A stretch of DNA of 48,340 nucleotides from an uncultured Collinsella sp. (lineage in GTDB: Bacteria > Actinomycetota > Coriobacteriia > Coriobacteriales > Coriobacteriaceae): the NCBI GenBank assembly GCA_947001705.1, contig CAMQHT010000013.1, positions 1-48,340 of the forward strand. Reading direction: 5' to 3'. Below the pieces are notes generated by a model. It saw only the letters and a list, made by a program, of their open reading frames with translations, made no database searches and had not been told where the DNA came from. This document shows positions 16,273-26,054 of this stretch, piece after piece; positions within the stretch are counted from its first letter, which is position 1; the number at the start of each line of letters is the position of its first letter. The position numbers and the translations under genes were made by a program.

Positions 16273-16944
16273 CTACTCCTTCGCCGAACCCGTACTTCCC
16301 GATTCGACGGTCCAGGGCATCTCATCCTCGAACAGCCATGTACGGGCAGACCCACTATCGCGTGCAGTCTGCGGGTCAGGCAAGCAGGTCTGTTTATAGG
16401 CATCTTGGATACACTGACCCATAAAATCGTTGAGCTCGGTCTGGTCGCCCTCCATGACATAGGCGACATCGCCGTCCATGATGTAGATGCCCGGACCCTC
16501 ATTGCCCTCGTAGCCCGGATCGTACGAGACATCACATAACTTTGCGCCGTTTGCAGTGTCCAGCTCGATGGAAGAGTGGCATCCGCCAACCATGTCGTTC
16601 GCTTTTGCCCGATAGGACGCATATCTGTACCAACGCTTAAATGTTTTGCCCTTGAGTAGCTTGGACGCCCTATCGATCAGGCTTGTATCCGTGGTATAGC
16701 GCATGGCCCCAAGCTGAATACGCGGATAATTGCTAATACCCAGCACAGCCGGCTGCTCATCAAAATCAACGGTAATGGTCTCGGGCTTGTCGTCGCCGGT
16801 CAGAAGTTCGACAGATTGAGTCACAGGCTTGACCACCGGCTCCGTCACCGCAGCAGGTAGAAACGCCATGCCGACAGCGCCCATGCCAACCACAGTGATC
16901 GCAAGCGCCAAAACAATCAATCCAATACGGGCAGGACTTCTCAC
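16273..16944 (-). CDS. Exported or membrane-anchored protein, unknown function
   Basis: About 223 residues from the GTG at 16944 (GAGGTG seven nt upstream). The N-terminus is basic then hydrophobic (SPARIGLIVLALAITVVGMG), a signal peptide or anchor with no lipobox. The rest is soluble and likely extracellular, with an acidic segment (GDDKPETITVDFDE) and four cysteines (GGCHSS, KLCDVS, GQCIQD, QTCLPD) that could form disulphides. A longer reading from the GTG at 16983 is possible but has no ribosome site. I do not recognise a family. The gene lies between two CCACAAAGG palindromes and ends 10 nt after the first. Confidence 0.6.
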   Translation of the reverse strand: MRSPARIGLIVLALAITVVGMGAVGMAFLPAAVTEPVVKPVTQSVELLTGDDKPETITVDFDEQPAVLGISNYPRIQLGAMRYTTDTSLIDRASKLLKGKTFKRWYRYASYRAKANDMVGGCHSSIELDTANGAKLCDVSYDPGYEGNEGPGIYIMDGDVAYVMEGDQTELNDFMGQCIQDAYKQTCLPDPQTARDSGSARTWLFEDEMPWTVESGSTGSAKE

Positions 16945-17034
16945 AGCAAAGCACCTCGCAACGCAAACCTTCGCTACCTGCACTAATGATATCGCCAGCC
17001 AGCACTATTACCAAAAGAAGCCGCGCGCTCCTCA

Positions 17035-17067
17035 CCACCACAAAGGGGACAGGCGCCTTTGTGGTGG
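17035..17067. repeat. CCACAAAGG palindrome, copy 2
   Basis: CCACCACAAAGG, then GGACAGGC, then GCCTTTGTGGTGG. It is nearly the same as copy 1 and in the same orientation. Confidence 0.85.
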
Positions 17068-17178
17068 TTCTCGGTTTCGACGGCCAGCTGTCACACGTTA
17101 TGAGATTAAAATTGAATTGTTAGCTGAGATTATTCATTTGTCATCGAGCTTGCCTGCTCTTAGTCTCGAGGAGCGCAT

Positions 17179-17847
17179 ATGAAGCCGCCTCATTCCACCG
17201 GTCGCAACGTCATCGCCATTCTCGCCATACCCATCGTGATGCTCTTCCTTATCGTCATCACGCCCTTTTCCCTTGGTATCACCTCGCCCTTCGATTTATG
17301 CGGAATGGTCGACGCCGGCTCGCGTGCCACCTCGCTCTCCTTTATCTGTCGCGGCGTGTTTTACGAAGATGGAATTCCCACCGGAATTTGGCAGTCAAAG
17401 TTGCCACTGCTCGGTCAGATCGACGGATGCTCCCCCTATTTCTGCCTTGGACCTCAGGCGCCAAACTATCTAATCGACGACCAGCCACTCGACTCCATCA
17501 CCCTCGCCTACGACTACGCACCAAACACCGATGAGCGCCACATGAACCAAGTCCTCGACAAGATGCTTGGACAGTGCGGGCTCACCGAGGAGGCCGGTCG
17601 AACCATCTATAGCAACCAGAAATTAAAGCGAACAGAACTCCGCCGTGTCGGAAAAATCAAAGGGCGAAACGGGGCCGCCTACTGGGATGCCTGGGCAACA
17701 CGCGACAAGGGCGAATTCGGACACAGCACCTATATGGTCACTGTCTACACCAAAGACGGAATTAAGGACAATGTTGACGATTTCGCGTCCTCCAAACTCG
17801 GCATCCCCAAAACAACCAAACCCGCCAACCCGGATGAAATTCTGTAG
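17179..17847 (+). CDS. Exported or membrane-anchored protein, unknown function
   Basis: A 222-residue protein starting 6 nt after GAGGAG. A hydrophobic N-terminal segment (residues 12-32, IAILAIPIVMLFLIVITPFS) is a signal anchor. The outside part has cysteines in the first half (LCGMVD, FICRG, DGCSPYFCLG) and a charged C-terminal half (KLKRTELRRVGKIKGRNG). I do not recognise a family. It is divergent from another exported protein of similar size and design at 16273-16944, and the two are flanked by three copies of one palindrome. No homology between them is obvious by eye. Confidence 0.65.
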   Translation: MKPPHSTGRNVIAILAIPIVMLFLIVITPFSLGITSPFDLCGMVDAGSRATSLSFICRGVFYEDGIPTGIWQSKLPLLGQIDGCSPYFCLGPQAPNYLIDDQPLDSITLAYDYAPNTDERHMNQVLDKMLGQCGLTEEAGRTIYSNQKLKRTELRRVGKIKGRNGAAYWDAWATRDKGEFGHSTYMVTVYTKDGIKDNVDDFASSKLGIPKTTKPANPDEIL

Positions 17848-17901
17848 AGCCGCCCATTAACATGCCGCTCAACGATCACAACAACATCGAGCTCGTCCCC
17901 A

Positions 17902-17934
17902 CCCCCACAAAGGTGCCTGTCCCCTTTGTGGTGG
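17902..17934. repeat. CCACAAAGG palindrome, copy 3 (inverted)
   Basis: CCCCACAAAGG, then TGCCTGTCC, then CCTTTGTGGTGG. The loop is inverted relative to copies 1 and 2. It follows the stop codon of the preceding exported-protein gene and may also act as a terminator. Confidence 0.85.
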
Positions 17935-18029
17935 TTTTCAACAAAAAGAAGCCGCCCCGATAACAGGGACGGCATCAAGCAAGTCTATTTTTGGCGCCCC
18001 TCAAGACCCAACGAGAACGCAGAAATGTA

Positions 18030-18103
18030 GCCCGGGGCTTACCCTTTCCCGAACGCGACCCTCGCGAAGCGCGTGAGCGAGCGGGAAAGGGTAAGCCCCG
18101 GGC
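18030..18103 (-). terminator. Long hairpin downstream of the hydratase gene
   Basis: Perfect 21-bp arms (GCCCGGGGCTTACCC... and its complement) at 18030-18050 and 18083-18103 enclose a 32-nt loop that can itself fold (CTCGC/GCGAG). It starts 16 nt after the hydratase stop. It lacks a T-run and is longer than a normal terminator. Confidence 0.6.
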
Positions 18104-18118
18104 GGACAATTAAGTGCG

Positions 18119-20419
18119 TTACTCGGCAGCGGCCTTGAACTTGTTGTAGTTGATCAGGCAGCCGGCCTTGACGATGGCACGCTCCTCGGCCGTCATATCG
18201 GCAATGTAGAGCTCAATCCGCTCGACCGCACCATCGGCGCGCACCACGTAGGCGGCGATGTCCTTTAGGTCGCCATCGAGCGCGGCACGGATACCCGGCA
18301 CAAAGACGTAATCGCCCACCTCAAAGTCAGGCTCTGCCTCCATCTGGAAGGGCACCATACCCCAGTTCATGACGTTGGAGCGATAGCGCTTGGTAGCGTA
18401 CTCGTGGACGATGTTGGCCAAGCCGCCGATAACGCGCTGGCAGCTCGCCGCCTGCTCGCGGGCGCTGCCGTCGCCGGGCTTCTTGGCATAGAGCATGGAG
18501 CCGTACTCGGTCGCCTTGGCATCGGCCGCGACGCCCACGCCGGCCAGCGCCTCAAACACGCCGGCAAGCTCGGCATCGAGCGCCGCCAGGTCGCCCGCGG
18601 CCTCGCCGGAAACGCGACGCTTCTCCACAGCGTCGACCTCCTTGGAACGACCCACGTAGGCCGGGTCGCGACGGCTCAGCGTAAACTCAGCCAGGCCCAG
18701 CGGATTGGAGCGGAAGGAGCTCGTCTCGCCCGAGGGAATGAGCTCGTCGGTCGTGGTGACCGGGTCCATGATCTTGGAGCACACCTTGAGCAGGATATCG
18801 TCGCCGAGGGGCTCCATCGCGGGCCACGGCTTGATGTTGGGACCCTCGACCAGCTCGTCGGCAGGCTCCGCCTTGCCAAAGCCCCAGTACACACGCTTTT
18901 TGTACGGCGCGTCGTCAAAGGTGTACTCGCAGGCCTCGTCCCAAGTCTCCTCGGGCAGGTCGGTCGCCGGCGTCAGGACGCCGCCGTTGGCGGCCGTCGC
19001 CGCAATGGAGCGGGCGTCCATCAGAGCCACGGCGCTCAGCTGGCCGTTGCCCGGCTTGGAACCCTCGCGGTTGGGGAAGTTGCGCGTGGTGTGACGGATC
19101 GAAAGGCCGTTGTTGGCGGGCGTGTCGCCGGCGCCGAAGCACGGGCCGCAGAATGCCGTGCGCACGATTGCGCCGGCCTCCATGAGGTCGTAGATGTAGC
19201 CGCGGCGTGTAAGTTCGAGCGCCACGGGCTGGCTCGTGGGATAGACCGACAGCGAGAACTCGCCGCAGCCGGTATTGGCGCCCTTGAGCACGCGGGCAGC
19301 CTGGACCACGGAGTCATAGTTGCCGCCCGAGCAGCCGGCGATAACGCCCTGCTGCACGTGCAGCTTGCCGTCGACGATCTTGTCGAGCAGGCTAAAGTGC
19401 GTCTTGCCCTCGCCGATCTTGGCGGCCTCGAGCTCCACCTCGTGCAGGATGTCCTCGAGGTTCTCGTTGAGCTCGTCGATCTCAAAGCCGTTGGAAGGAT
19501 GGAACGGCAGTGCGATCATGGGCTTGATGCTCGACAGGTCGACCTCGACGCAACCGTCGTAGTAGGCGACATCGGCGGGCTTGAGCTCGCGATAGTCGTC
19601 GCCGCGGCCGTGCATGGTCAAAAACGCGTGCGTGTCCTCGTCGGTGGCCCAGATGCTCGACAGGCAGGTGGTCTCGGTGGTCATGACGTCGACGCCGTTG
19701 CGGTAGTCGGTCGTCATGCTCGCGATGCCGGGGCCCACAAACTCCATGACCTTGTTCTTGACGTAGCCCTTGGCAAAGACAGCGCGGATGATGGCGAGCG
19801 CCACATCGTGCGGGCCGACGCCGGGGCGCGGGGCACCCGTGAGGTAGATGGCGACGACGCCGGGATAGGCGACGTCGTAGGTGTCGCGCAGCAGTTGCTT
19901 TGCCAGCTCGCCACCGCCCTCGCCCACGGCCATAGTGCCCAGAGCGCCGTAGCGGGTGTGCGAGTCGGAACCCAGGATCATCTTGCCGCAGCCCGCGAAG
20001 TTCTCACGCATAAAGGAGTGGATAACGGCGATATGCGGCGGAACGAAGATGCCACCGTACTTCTTGGCGGCCGAGAGGCCAAAGACGTGGTCGTCCTCGT
20101 TGATGGTGCCGCCCACGGCGCACAGCGAATTATGGCAGTTGGTGAGCACGTAAGGCAGCGGGAACTGCTCCATGCCCGAGGCGCGCGCCGTCTGGATGAT
20201 GCCGACAAAGGTGATGTCGTGGCTCGCCATGGCGTCGAAGCGAATCTTGAGTGCCTCGGGATCTCCGGACGTATTGCGTGCCTGGAGGATCGAATACGCG
20301 ATGGTGCCGCGCTTGGCATCCTCGGGCGTCTGCGTAATACCGCGCTCGGCAGCCTCGGCCGCAGGCACAACCTCGCTGCCGCCGCGCAGGTAGATGCCGT
20401 CCTCGTACAGCTTGACCAT
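18119..20419 (-). CDS. Aconitase-family hydratase
   Basis: A 766-residue Fe-S hydro-lyase of the aconitase superfamily. Cluster cysteines fall where aconitase has them: GCSGGNYDS near 363 and CGPC near 424-427. Other family motifs are SDSHTRYGALGTMAVGEGGG and, in the C-terminal swivel domain, SNVMNWGMVPFQ (usual form: SRNWA/GMVP). The length and divergence recall the E. coli hydratase YbhJ more than housekeeping AcnA/AcnB, so citrate may not be its substrate. I chose ATG 20419 (start MVKLYEDGIYLRGG) with GGGAG upstream; an upstream in-frame ATG at 20473 adds 18 unlikely residues. It is monocistronic, with repeats on both sides. Confidence 0.85.
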   Translation of the reverse strand: MVKLYEDGIYLRGGSEVVPAAEAAERGITQTPEDAKRGTIAYSILQARNTSGDPEALKIRFDAMASHDITFVGIIQTARASGMEQFPLPYVLTNCHNSLCAVGGTINEDDHVFGLSAAKKYGGIFVPPHIAVIHSFMRENFAGCGKMILGSDSHTRYGALGTMAVGEGGGELAKQLLRDTYDVAYPGVVAIYLTGAPRPGVGPHDVALAIIRAVFAKGYVKNKVMEFVGPGIASMTTDYRNGVDVMTTETTCLSSIWATDEDTHAFLTMHGRGDDYRELKPADVAYYDGCVEVDLSSIKPMIALPFHPSNGFEIDELNENLEDILHEVELEAAKIGEGKTHFSLLDKIVDGKLHVQQGVIAGCSGGNYDSVVQAARVLKGANTGCGEFSLSVYPTSQPVALELTRRGYIYDLMEAGAIVRTAFCGPCFGAGDTPANNGLSIRHTTRNFPNREGSKPGNGQLSAVALMDARSIAATAANGGVLTPATDLPEETWDEACEYTFDDAPYKKRVYWGFGKAEPADELVEGPNIKPWPAMEPLGDDILLKVCSKIMDPVTTTDELIPSGETSSFRSNPLGLAEFTLSRRDPAYVGRSKEVDAVEKRRVSGEAAGDLAALDAELAGVFEALAGVGVAADAKATEYGSMLYAKKPGDGSAREQAASCQRVIGGLANIVHEYATKRYRSNVMNWGMVPFQMEAEPDFEVGDYVFVPGIRAALDGDLKDIAAYVVRADGAVERIELYIADMTAEERAIVKAGCLINYNKFKAAAE

Positions 20420-20584
20420 ACTGTCTCCCACTCTGCCCAAAACGATTTGGGCGCATAGCATACATTCGTTCAATATCGTGCCATAGAACGGTTGCGAGTG
20501 GGTTACGAATCTGCACGTTCACTTTATCTCAGTAAAGCAAAGAACGAGTTGGGTGCCGGGGGCAGACTTAGACGCCGAAATGAC

Positions 20585-20695
20585 GAGAGTGGATAATCTC
20601 CCACTTTGAGCCTGCAAACAGGCCAAAAACGGGAGATTATCCACTCTCATTCTGCGGGCACTCATTTAAGTCTGTCCCCAATGAGTGCCCGGCAG
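20585..20695. repeat. Two adjacent intergenic palindromes
   Basis: First, 18-bp perfect arms (GAGAGTGGATAATCTCCC and complement) at 20585-20602 and 20631-20648. Second, CTGCGGGCACTCATT against AATGAGTGCCCGGCAG at 20652-20695, with loop AAGTCTGTCCCC carrying the GTCCCC core seen elsewhere. They lie between the hydratase promoter and the hspR stop codon, in a stretch (20420-20706) with no gene. Confidence 0.8.
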
Positions 20696-20706
20696 CGTCG
20701 GCGGAG

Positions 20707-21123
20707 CTATAGGTCGCTACCCGTACCTAGCAGCTTGCGCATGACTTGCTCGGGGTTGACTGAGCCGTCGCGCGGGGCCAGGGCGGTGATCTTCTTCTGC
20801 ATCTTATACTCGTGCAGCTCGTCCTCGAGCTGGCGCACGCGAGCGCGGAGCTTCTCGTTCTCGCGCTCGCGCTCCTCGGAACGCTCCTTCATATCGAGGA
20901 TGCGCACCACGCCGGCAAGGTTGATGCCCTCGTCGGTCAGTTGGTTGATGAGTTCCAGACGCTCGATATCGGCACGCGAATACAGGCGCGTGTTACCGCC
21001 CGAGCGCTGAGGATTCACCAGGCCCTTGGACTCGTAGACGCGCAGAGTCTGCGGGTGCATGCCGGTCAGCTCGGCCGCCACGCTGATCATGTACAGCGGT
21101 TTGTTCCTATTGTCCTCGGCCAT
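20707..21123 (-). CDS. hspR: Heat-shock repressor HspR (MerR family)
   Basis: HspR binds HAIR operators and represses dnaK and clpB in actinobacteria, with DnaK as co-repressor. The 138-residue protein has a MerR winged helix: YMISVAAELTGMHPQTLRVY at residues 11-30, the HspR-typical MHPQTLRVYE recognition helix, then the RSGGNTRLYS wing. A charged coiled coil follows (about 75-110) and a tail ends TGSDL. It is the last gene of dnaK-grpE-dnaJ-hspR, the standard actinobacterial order, 72 nt after dnaJ. Autoregulation through the dnaK promoter is expected. Confidence 0.95.
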   Translation of the reverse strand: MAEDNRNKPLYMISVAAELTGMHPQTLRVYESKGLVNPQRSGGNTRLYSRADIERLELINQLTDEGINLAGVVRILDMKERSEERERENEKLRARVRQLEDELHEYKMQKKITALAPRDGSVNPEQVMRKLLGTGSDL

Positions 21124-21195
21124 GCTACCTGACCCCTTTCCGTCTCGTTATCGTCCATCATAAGCCCGCGGGCGTGGGCGTGCGCCGCGACCGCC

Positions 21196-22161
21196 CTAGT
21201 ACGTCGCCTTGTAACGATTGACCTTCTCGCGATAGTCGCGCGTGTCGGCCTCGCGCAGCTTGGTCATGGCATCGCGCTCATCGTCGGACAGGTTCGTGGG
21301 AACCTGCACCTTGATCTCGACGAGCAGCGCGCCCGTGCGGCCACGGTGCTTAACATCGGGCGCGCCCATCTCCTTAAAGCGGAACTTCTTGCCCGTCTGG
21401 GTACCCGCGGGCACTTTCAAACGGACCGTCGCACCGCCGGGCGTGGGCACGTCCACCGTGCAGCCGAGCGCCGCCTCGTAGACCGAGACCGGTACCTCCA
21501 TGGTCACGTCGGCGCCTTTGCGCCTAAACAGCGGATGCTCCTCCACATGCGTGGTCACGACCAGGTCGCCGCGCTCGCCGCCGGCAACGCCATACTCGCC
21601 GCGACGTTTGTAACGCAGCTTGCCGCCGTCGACCGCGCCTGCAGGCACCGAGACCGTAATGGTCTGCTGCTCGCCTGTCGAGGGAATGCGGTAGGTGACC
21701 TTGTGCGTCACACCGCGAAACGCGTCCTCGGCCGTCACATCGACGGTCAGCGACAGGTCGCCGCCCTTGCGAGCGCGGCTGCGGCCAGCGCCGGCACCGG
21801 CAGCGCCCGCAGCCCCGGCAAAGCCCGAGCCCCAATCGCTGCCCCAGGCGCCGTTGCCGCTAAAGATGCTGTCGAAGATGTCGCCCCAGCCGCTGGCACC
21901 AGCGCCGGCACCGTAGCCGCCGCCATACGCGCCGCCCGCGCCCGGCATGCCGCCAAACATGAGCATCTGGTCGTACTCTTTGCGCTTCTTCTCGTCCGAA
22001 AGCGTCTCGTAGGCCTCGCTAATCTCCTTGAACTTGGCCTCGTCGCCTCCGGCATCGGGGTGATATTTTTGCGCGAGCTTGCGAAACGCGCTCTTGATCT
22101 CTTTGTCGGAGGCGCTCTTGGATACGCCCAGGATGTCATAGAAGGTTTTGCCTGCAGCCAT
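21196..22161 (-). CDS. dnaJ: DnaJ/CbpA-type co-chaperone
   Basis: A 321-residue J-domain protein that stimulates DnaK ATPase and delivers substrates. The J-domain occupies residues 6-68 with the HPD motif (KYHPDAGGD). A Gly-rich linker (GGAYGGGYGAGAG and on to about 130) precedes the two beta-barrel substrate-binding domains (DLSLTVDVTAEDAFRGVTHK; VPAGTQTGKKFRFKEMGAP). The four-repeat CxxCxGxG zinc domain is absent, so it is the CbpA/type II form that commonly accompanies DnaK in actinobacteria. Third gene of the dnaK operon; a hairpin in the 107-nt gap after grpE may reduce its transcription. Confidence 0.93.
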   Translation of the reverse strand: MAAGKTFYDILGVSKSASDKEIKSAFRKLAQKYHPDAGGDEAKFKEISEAYETLSDEKKRKEYDQMLMFGGMPGAGGAYGGGYGAGAGASGWGDIFDSIFSGNGAWGSDWGSGFAGAAGAAGAGAGRSRARKGGDLSLTVDVTAEDAFRGVTHKVTYRIPSTGEQQTITVSVPAGAVDGGKLRYKRRGEYGVAGGERGDLVVTTHVEEHPLFRRKGADVTMEVPVSVYEAALGCTVDVPTPGGATVRLKVPAGTQTGKKFRFKEMGAPDVKHRGRTGALLVEIKVQVPTNLSDDERDAMTKLREADTRDYREKVNRYKATY

Positions 22162-22232
22162 CGTAGCTCCTCTCCTGTTTCATCCGCCGCCCAGCGGGCG
22201 GCGGCTCATGCTTTCATATGGCACTAGGCCAG

Positions 22233-22265
22233 AAAGGGCCCCGGGTGTTGCCCCGGGGCCCTTCT
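22233..22265 (-). terminator. Hairpin between grpE and dnaJ
   Basis: On the minus strand AGAAGGGCCCCGGGG pairs with CCCGGGGCCCTTTCT, a very stable GC stem with a short T-run. It lies 3 nt after the grpE stop and is probably a partial terminator inside the operon. Confidence 0.65.
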
Positions 22266-22268
22266 CAA

Positions 22269-23111
22269 TTACTCCTCGGTGCTCTCGGCCGTATCGGCCG
22301 TAGCATCCTCGGGCGCCGCTTCGGGCTCCGGTGCGGGGCGCTTCTCGCCACCGTAGGTCACCGTCACCATCGCGGAACGCAGGATGCGATCCGCCATGCG
22401 GTAGCCCTTCTGGTACACGTCGTTGACAGTCTCGTCGTACTGCGATGCGTCCTCGACACGCCCCACGGCCTGGTGCTCGAGCGGATCGAACGCCTCGCCC
22501 TTGGGGTCGATGGGCTCAACGCCCTCGTGCGCAAACACATCGAGCAGCTTGGCATGCACCGCATCGACGCCATCGACGAACTGCTTAAAGTCGTCGGAAA
22601 GCTCCTGGCTACGGGCATGGTCGATCGCGCGCTCGATATCGTCAATCACCGGCAACAGCGCGGTAACAAGCTTCTCGGTCGCGCGCTCGCGCTCGGCGAT
22701 ACGCTCATTGGCGGTGCGGCGACGGAAGTTCTCCCAGTCGGCCTGCAGACGGGCGGTACGCTCGGTGGCGTCCTTTGCCTTGTCCTCGGCGGCCTTCTGA
22801 GCCTCTGCCGCAGCATCGAGCTCATTGCGCACGTCGGCAAGCTCTTTCTGAGCCTGCTCGAACTTGAGCTTAAAGTCGTTGTCGGCGGCTTCCTCACCGG
22901 CGCGGATAGCGGCTTCCACCATCTCGTCCTCGGTCATCGTCGCCTCCTTGTTGGAATCCTCTACCTGGTTCTCGGCAGCCTCGGCGGCCGGGGCCTCGTT
23001 GGCCACGGTATCGTCAACGGCCTCTACGGGAATCTTCACGTCCTTCTCCTCAGAGTCAACGGGGGCGGCGCCAGCGGCGGCCGCCTCCGTGCGAGCTTTA
23101 CGGGCGGACAT
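22269..23111 (-). CDS. grpE: Nucleotide exchange factor GrpE
   Basis: GrpE releases ADP from DnaK. The 280-residue protein is longer than most GrpE (about 190-220). An acidic, low-complexity N-terminal extension of some 85 residues and an acidic tail flank the core. The core has the long coiled coil (about 85-150, ending RLQADWENFRRRTANER) and the C-terminal beta domain with the signature HQAVGRVED...VNDVYQKGYRMADRILRSAMVTV. The extension is common in actinobacterial GrpE. It starts 2 nt after the dnaK stop, so translation is coupled. Confidence 0.95.
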   Translation of the reverse strand: MSARKARTEAAAAGAAPVDSEEKDVKIPVEAVDDTVANEAPAAEAAENQVEDSNKEATMTEDEMVEAAIRAGEEAADNDFKLKFEQAQKELADVRNELDAAAEAQKAAEDKAKDATERTARLQADWENFRRRTANERIAERERATEKLVTALLPVIDDIERAIDHARSQELSDDFKQFVDGVDAVHAKLLDVFAHEGVEPIDPKGEAFDPLEHQAVGRVEDASQYDETVNDVYQKGYRMADRILRSAMVTVTYGGEKRPAPEPEAAPEDATADTAESTEE

Positions 23112-23113
23112 GA

Positions 23114-25006
<1,893 letters not shown>

Positions 25007-25116
25007 TAGAAATTCCCTCTCTCTTTTGCGTTCGCGCCGCCTCGACGGTCTGTCGCGCGGCGCTTCGGCTTGTCTTTCAGGATGTAGTGTATCCCCTTAT
25101 GGGCTGGAATATACAA

Positions 25117-25141
25117 AATCTAAGTCAATTCATATAAGATT
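25117..25141 (-). promoter_or_regulatory. Heat-shock motif upstream of dnaK (HspR/HAIR-like)
   Basis: The minus strand reads AATCTTATAT-N5-GACTTAGATT, nearly as upstream of clpB. A second partial inverted repeat with TTGAGA and CTCTCAG lies just upstream at 25150-25168; the clpB region has a comparable TGAG-N4-CTCA. Both are candidate HspR sites. Confidence 0.65.
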
Positions 25142-25267
25142 TCTTATCTCTGAGAGTTTAGGTTCTCAAATGTGCAGGTAGATGCACTGTTTGAGTTCTC
25201 GGCAGATCTATTGAGATCTATGTAGAGTTGACTGAGGTTTGCGTCCGGGGGTGCCTGGGGGCCGTCT

Positions 25268-25445
25268 TGCGGCAAGCGCATCCCGGTTTGAGCGTGGATT
25301 CCGGGTCGCAGTTTCCGCCTGAAGGCTCAACCGGAAACCGTATCCCGTTTTGAGAGCTGATACCGGGTCGCAGTTTCCGCTAGCGGGCCCAACCGGAAAC
25401 TGCGACCCGGTTTTCGGCCAAATAACGGGATGCCCTTTCCGCAGG
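25268..25445. repeat. Intergenic hairpin-repeat family, copy B
   Basis: Three related units, about 60-70 bp apart, each pair an arm such as CCGGAAACCGTATCCCGTTT with an arm such as CCGGGTCGCAGTTTCC. Together with flanking sequence they fill the gene-free stretch 25170-25445 between the dnaK promoter and the ferredoxin leader. Same family as 575-790 and 47112-47290. Confidence 0.8.
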
Positions 25446-25490
25446 CGCGCTCAATAGGTCAATATTACAAGTCACCTATAGCTAACATTT

Positions 25491-25522
25491 GCGCAGCTCA
25501 ACGGCCCCACCTGCGCGTTTTT
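25491..25522 (+). terminator. Intrinsic terminator with no assigned gene
   Basis: GCGCAG and CTGCGC pair around a 14-nt loop, followed by GTTTTTT. No reading frame precedes it; TATAGC at 25478-25483 could be a -10. It may end a short RNA of about 40-70 nt, or be a leader attenuator for the ferredoxin. Confidence 0.6.
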
Positions 25523-25664
25523 TAGTAAACCTTGGCATACTCGGCGAACGGTATGAAGATGCCGGCCAGAGGGTATTGCAAACGGTCGCTCCCGTGGTAT
25601 GTTTTTGCCCGAATCAAACCGACGCGCATCGCCTGTAGCGTCGGTCAACAGAGAGGAAACTACC

Positions 25665-25850
25665 ATGGCTCATCCCGTAATTGATGCCGACGAGTGCATC
25701 GCTTGTGGCGTTTGCGTCGACTCCTGCCCCGCTGGCGTTCTGGAGCTCCAGGACGTCGCTACCGTCGCCGACGAGGACTCCTGCGTCGCCTGTGGCGCTT
25801 GCCAGGACGCTTGCCCCGCTGGCGCGATCACCGAGATCGTCGAGGAGTAA
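25665..25850 (+). CDS. 2[4Fe-4S] ferredoxin
   Basis: A 61-residue bacterial-type ferredoxin carrying two 4Fe-4S clusters, a low-potential electron carrier in the cytoplasm. Two near-identical halves are visible: CIACGVCVDSCPAG at about 12-25 and CVACGACQDACPAG at about 41-54, each CxxCxxCxxxCP. I chose the ATG at 25665 (start MAHPVIDADE) with GAGAGG upstream; an earlier in-frame ATG adds a non-family extension. It is monocistronic with its own terminator. Likely partners are hydrogenase or pyruvate:ferredoxin oxidoreductase, not encoded here. Confidence 0.96.
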   Translation: MAHPVIDADECIACGVCVDSCPAGVLELQDVATVADEDSCVACGACQDACPAGAITEIVEE

Positions 25851-25890
25851 CAACTCCCCCACTTGCACACTCAAAAGTACACCGTGCACA

Positions 25891-25934
25891 AAAAAGGAGG
25901 CTTCCGCATCGCCGCGGAGGCCTCCTTTTGTTTG
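25891..25934 (+). terminator. Ferredoxin terminator
   Basis: AAAAAGGAGGC pairs with GCCTCCTTTT, with an inner CCGC/GCGG stem, and TTTTGTTTG follows. It is a strong intrinsic terminator that may also work on the other strand. Confidence 0.9.
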
Positions 25935-25969
25935 TACAGGCAGCTAATTGGGGACGGGGCTACCTTGGC

Positions 25970-26036
25970 AGTTGCGGTGGAATAGTTCCTGGCTCATTGC
26001 TTAGGTGCCGATTGTAGGAACTATTTCACCGCAACT
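25970..26036. repeat. 21-bp inverted repeat downstream of niaR
   Basis: AGTTGCGGTGGAATAGTTCCT at 25970-25990 pairs with 26016-26036 with one mismatch across a 25-nt loop. The arm starts like copy A of the hairpin family (GTTGCGGTGGAACAG, about 580-594). A GGGGACGGGG core is adjacent. Confidence 0.8.
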
Positions 26037-26054
26037 TATAAAGACAGTATCGGG

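Noticed and set aside
18404..20458. A 684-codon plus-strand frame opposite the hydratase
   Set aside because: No domain motifs and a composition typical of antisense frames; the minus strand encodes a clear aconitase-family enzyme.
25268..25445. Possible CRISPR array in the hairpin repeats
   Set aside because: The arms vary, spacing is irregular, and the units pair as inverted modules instead of direct repeats with spacers.
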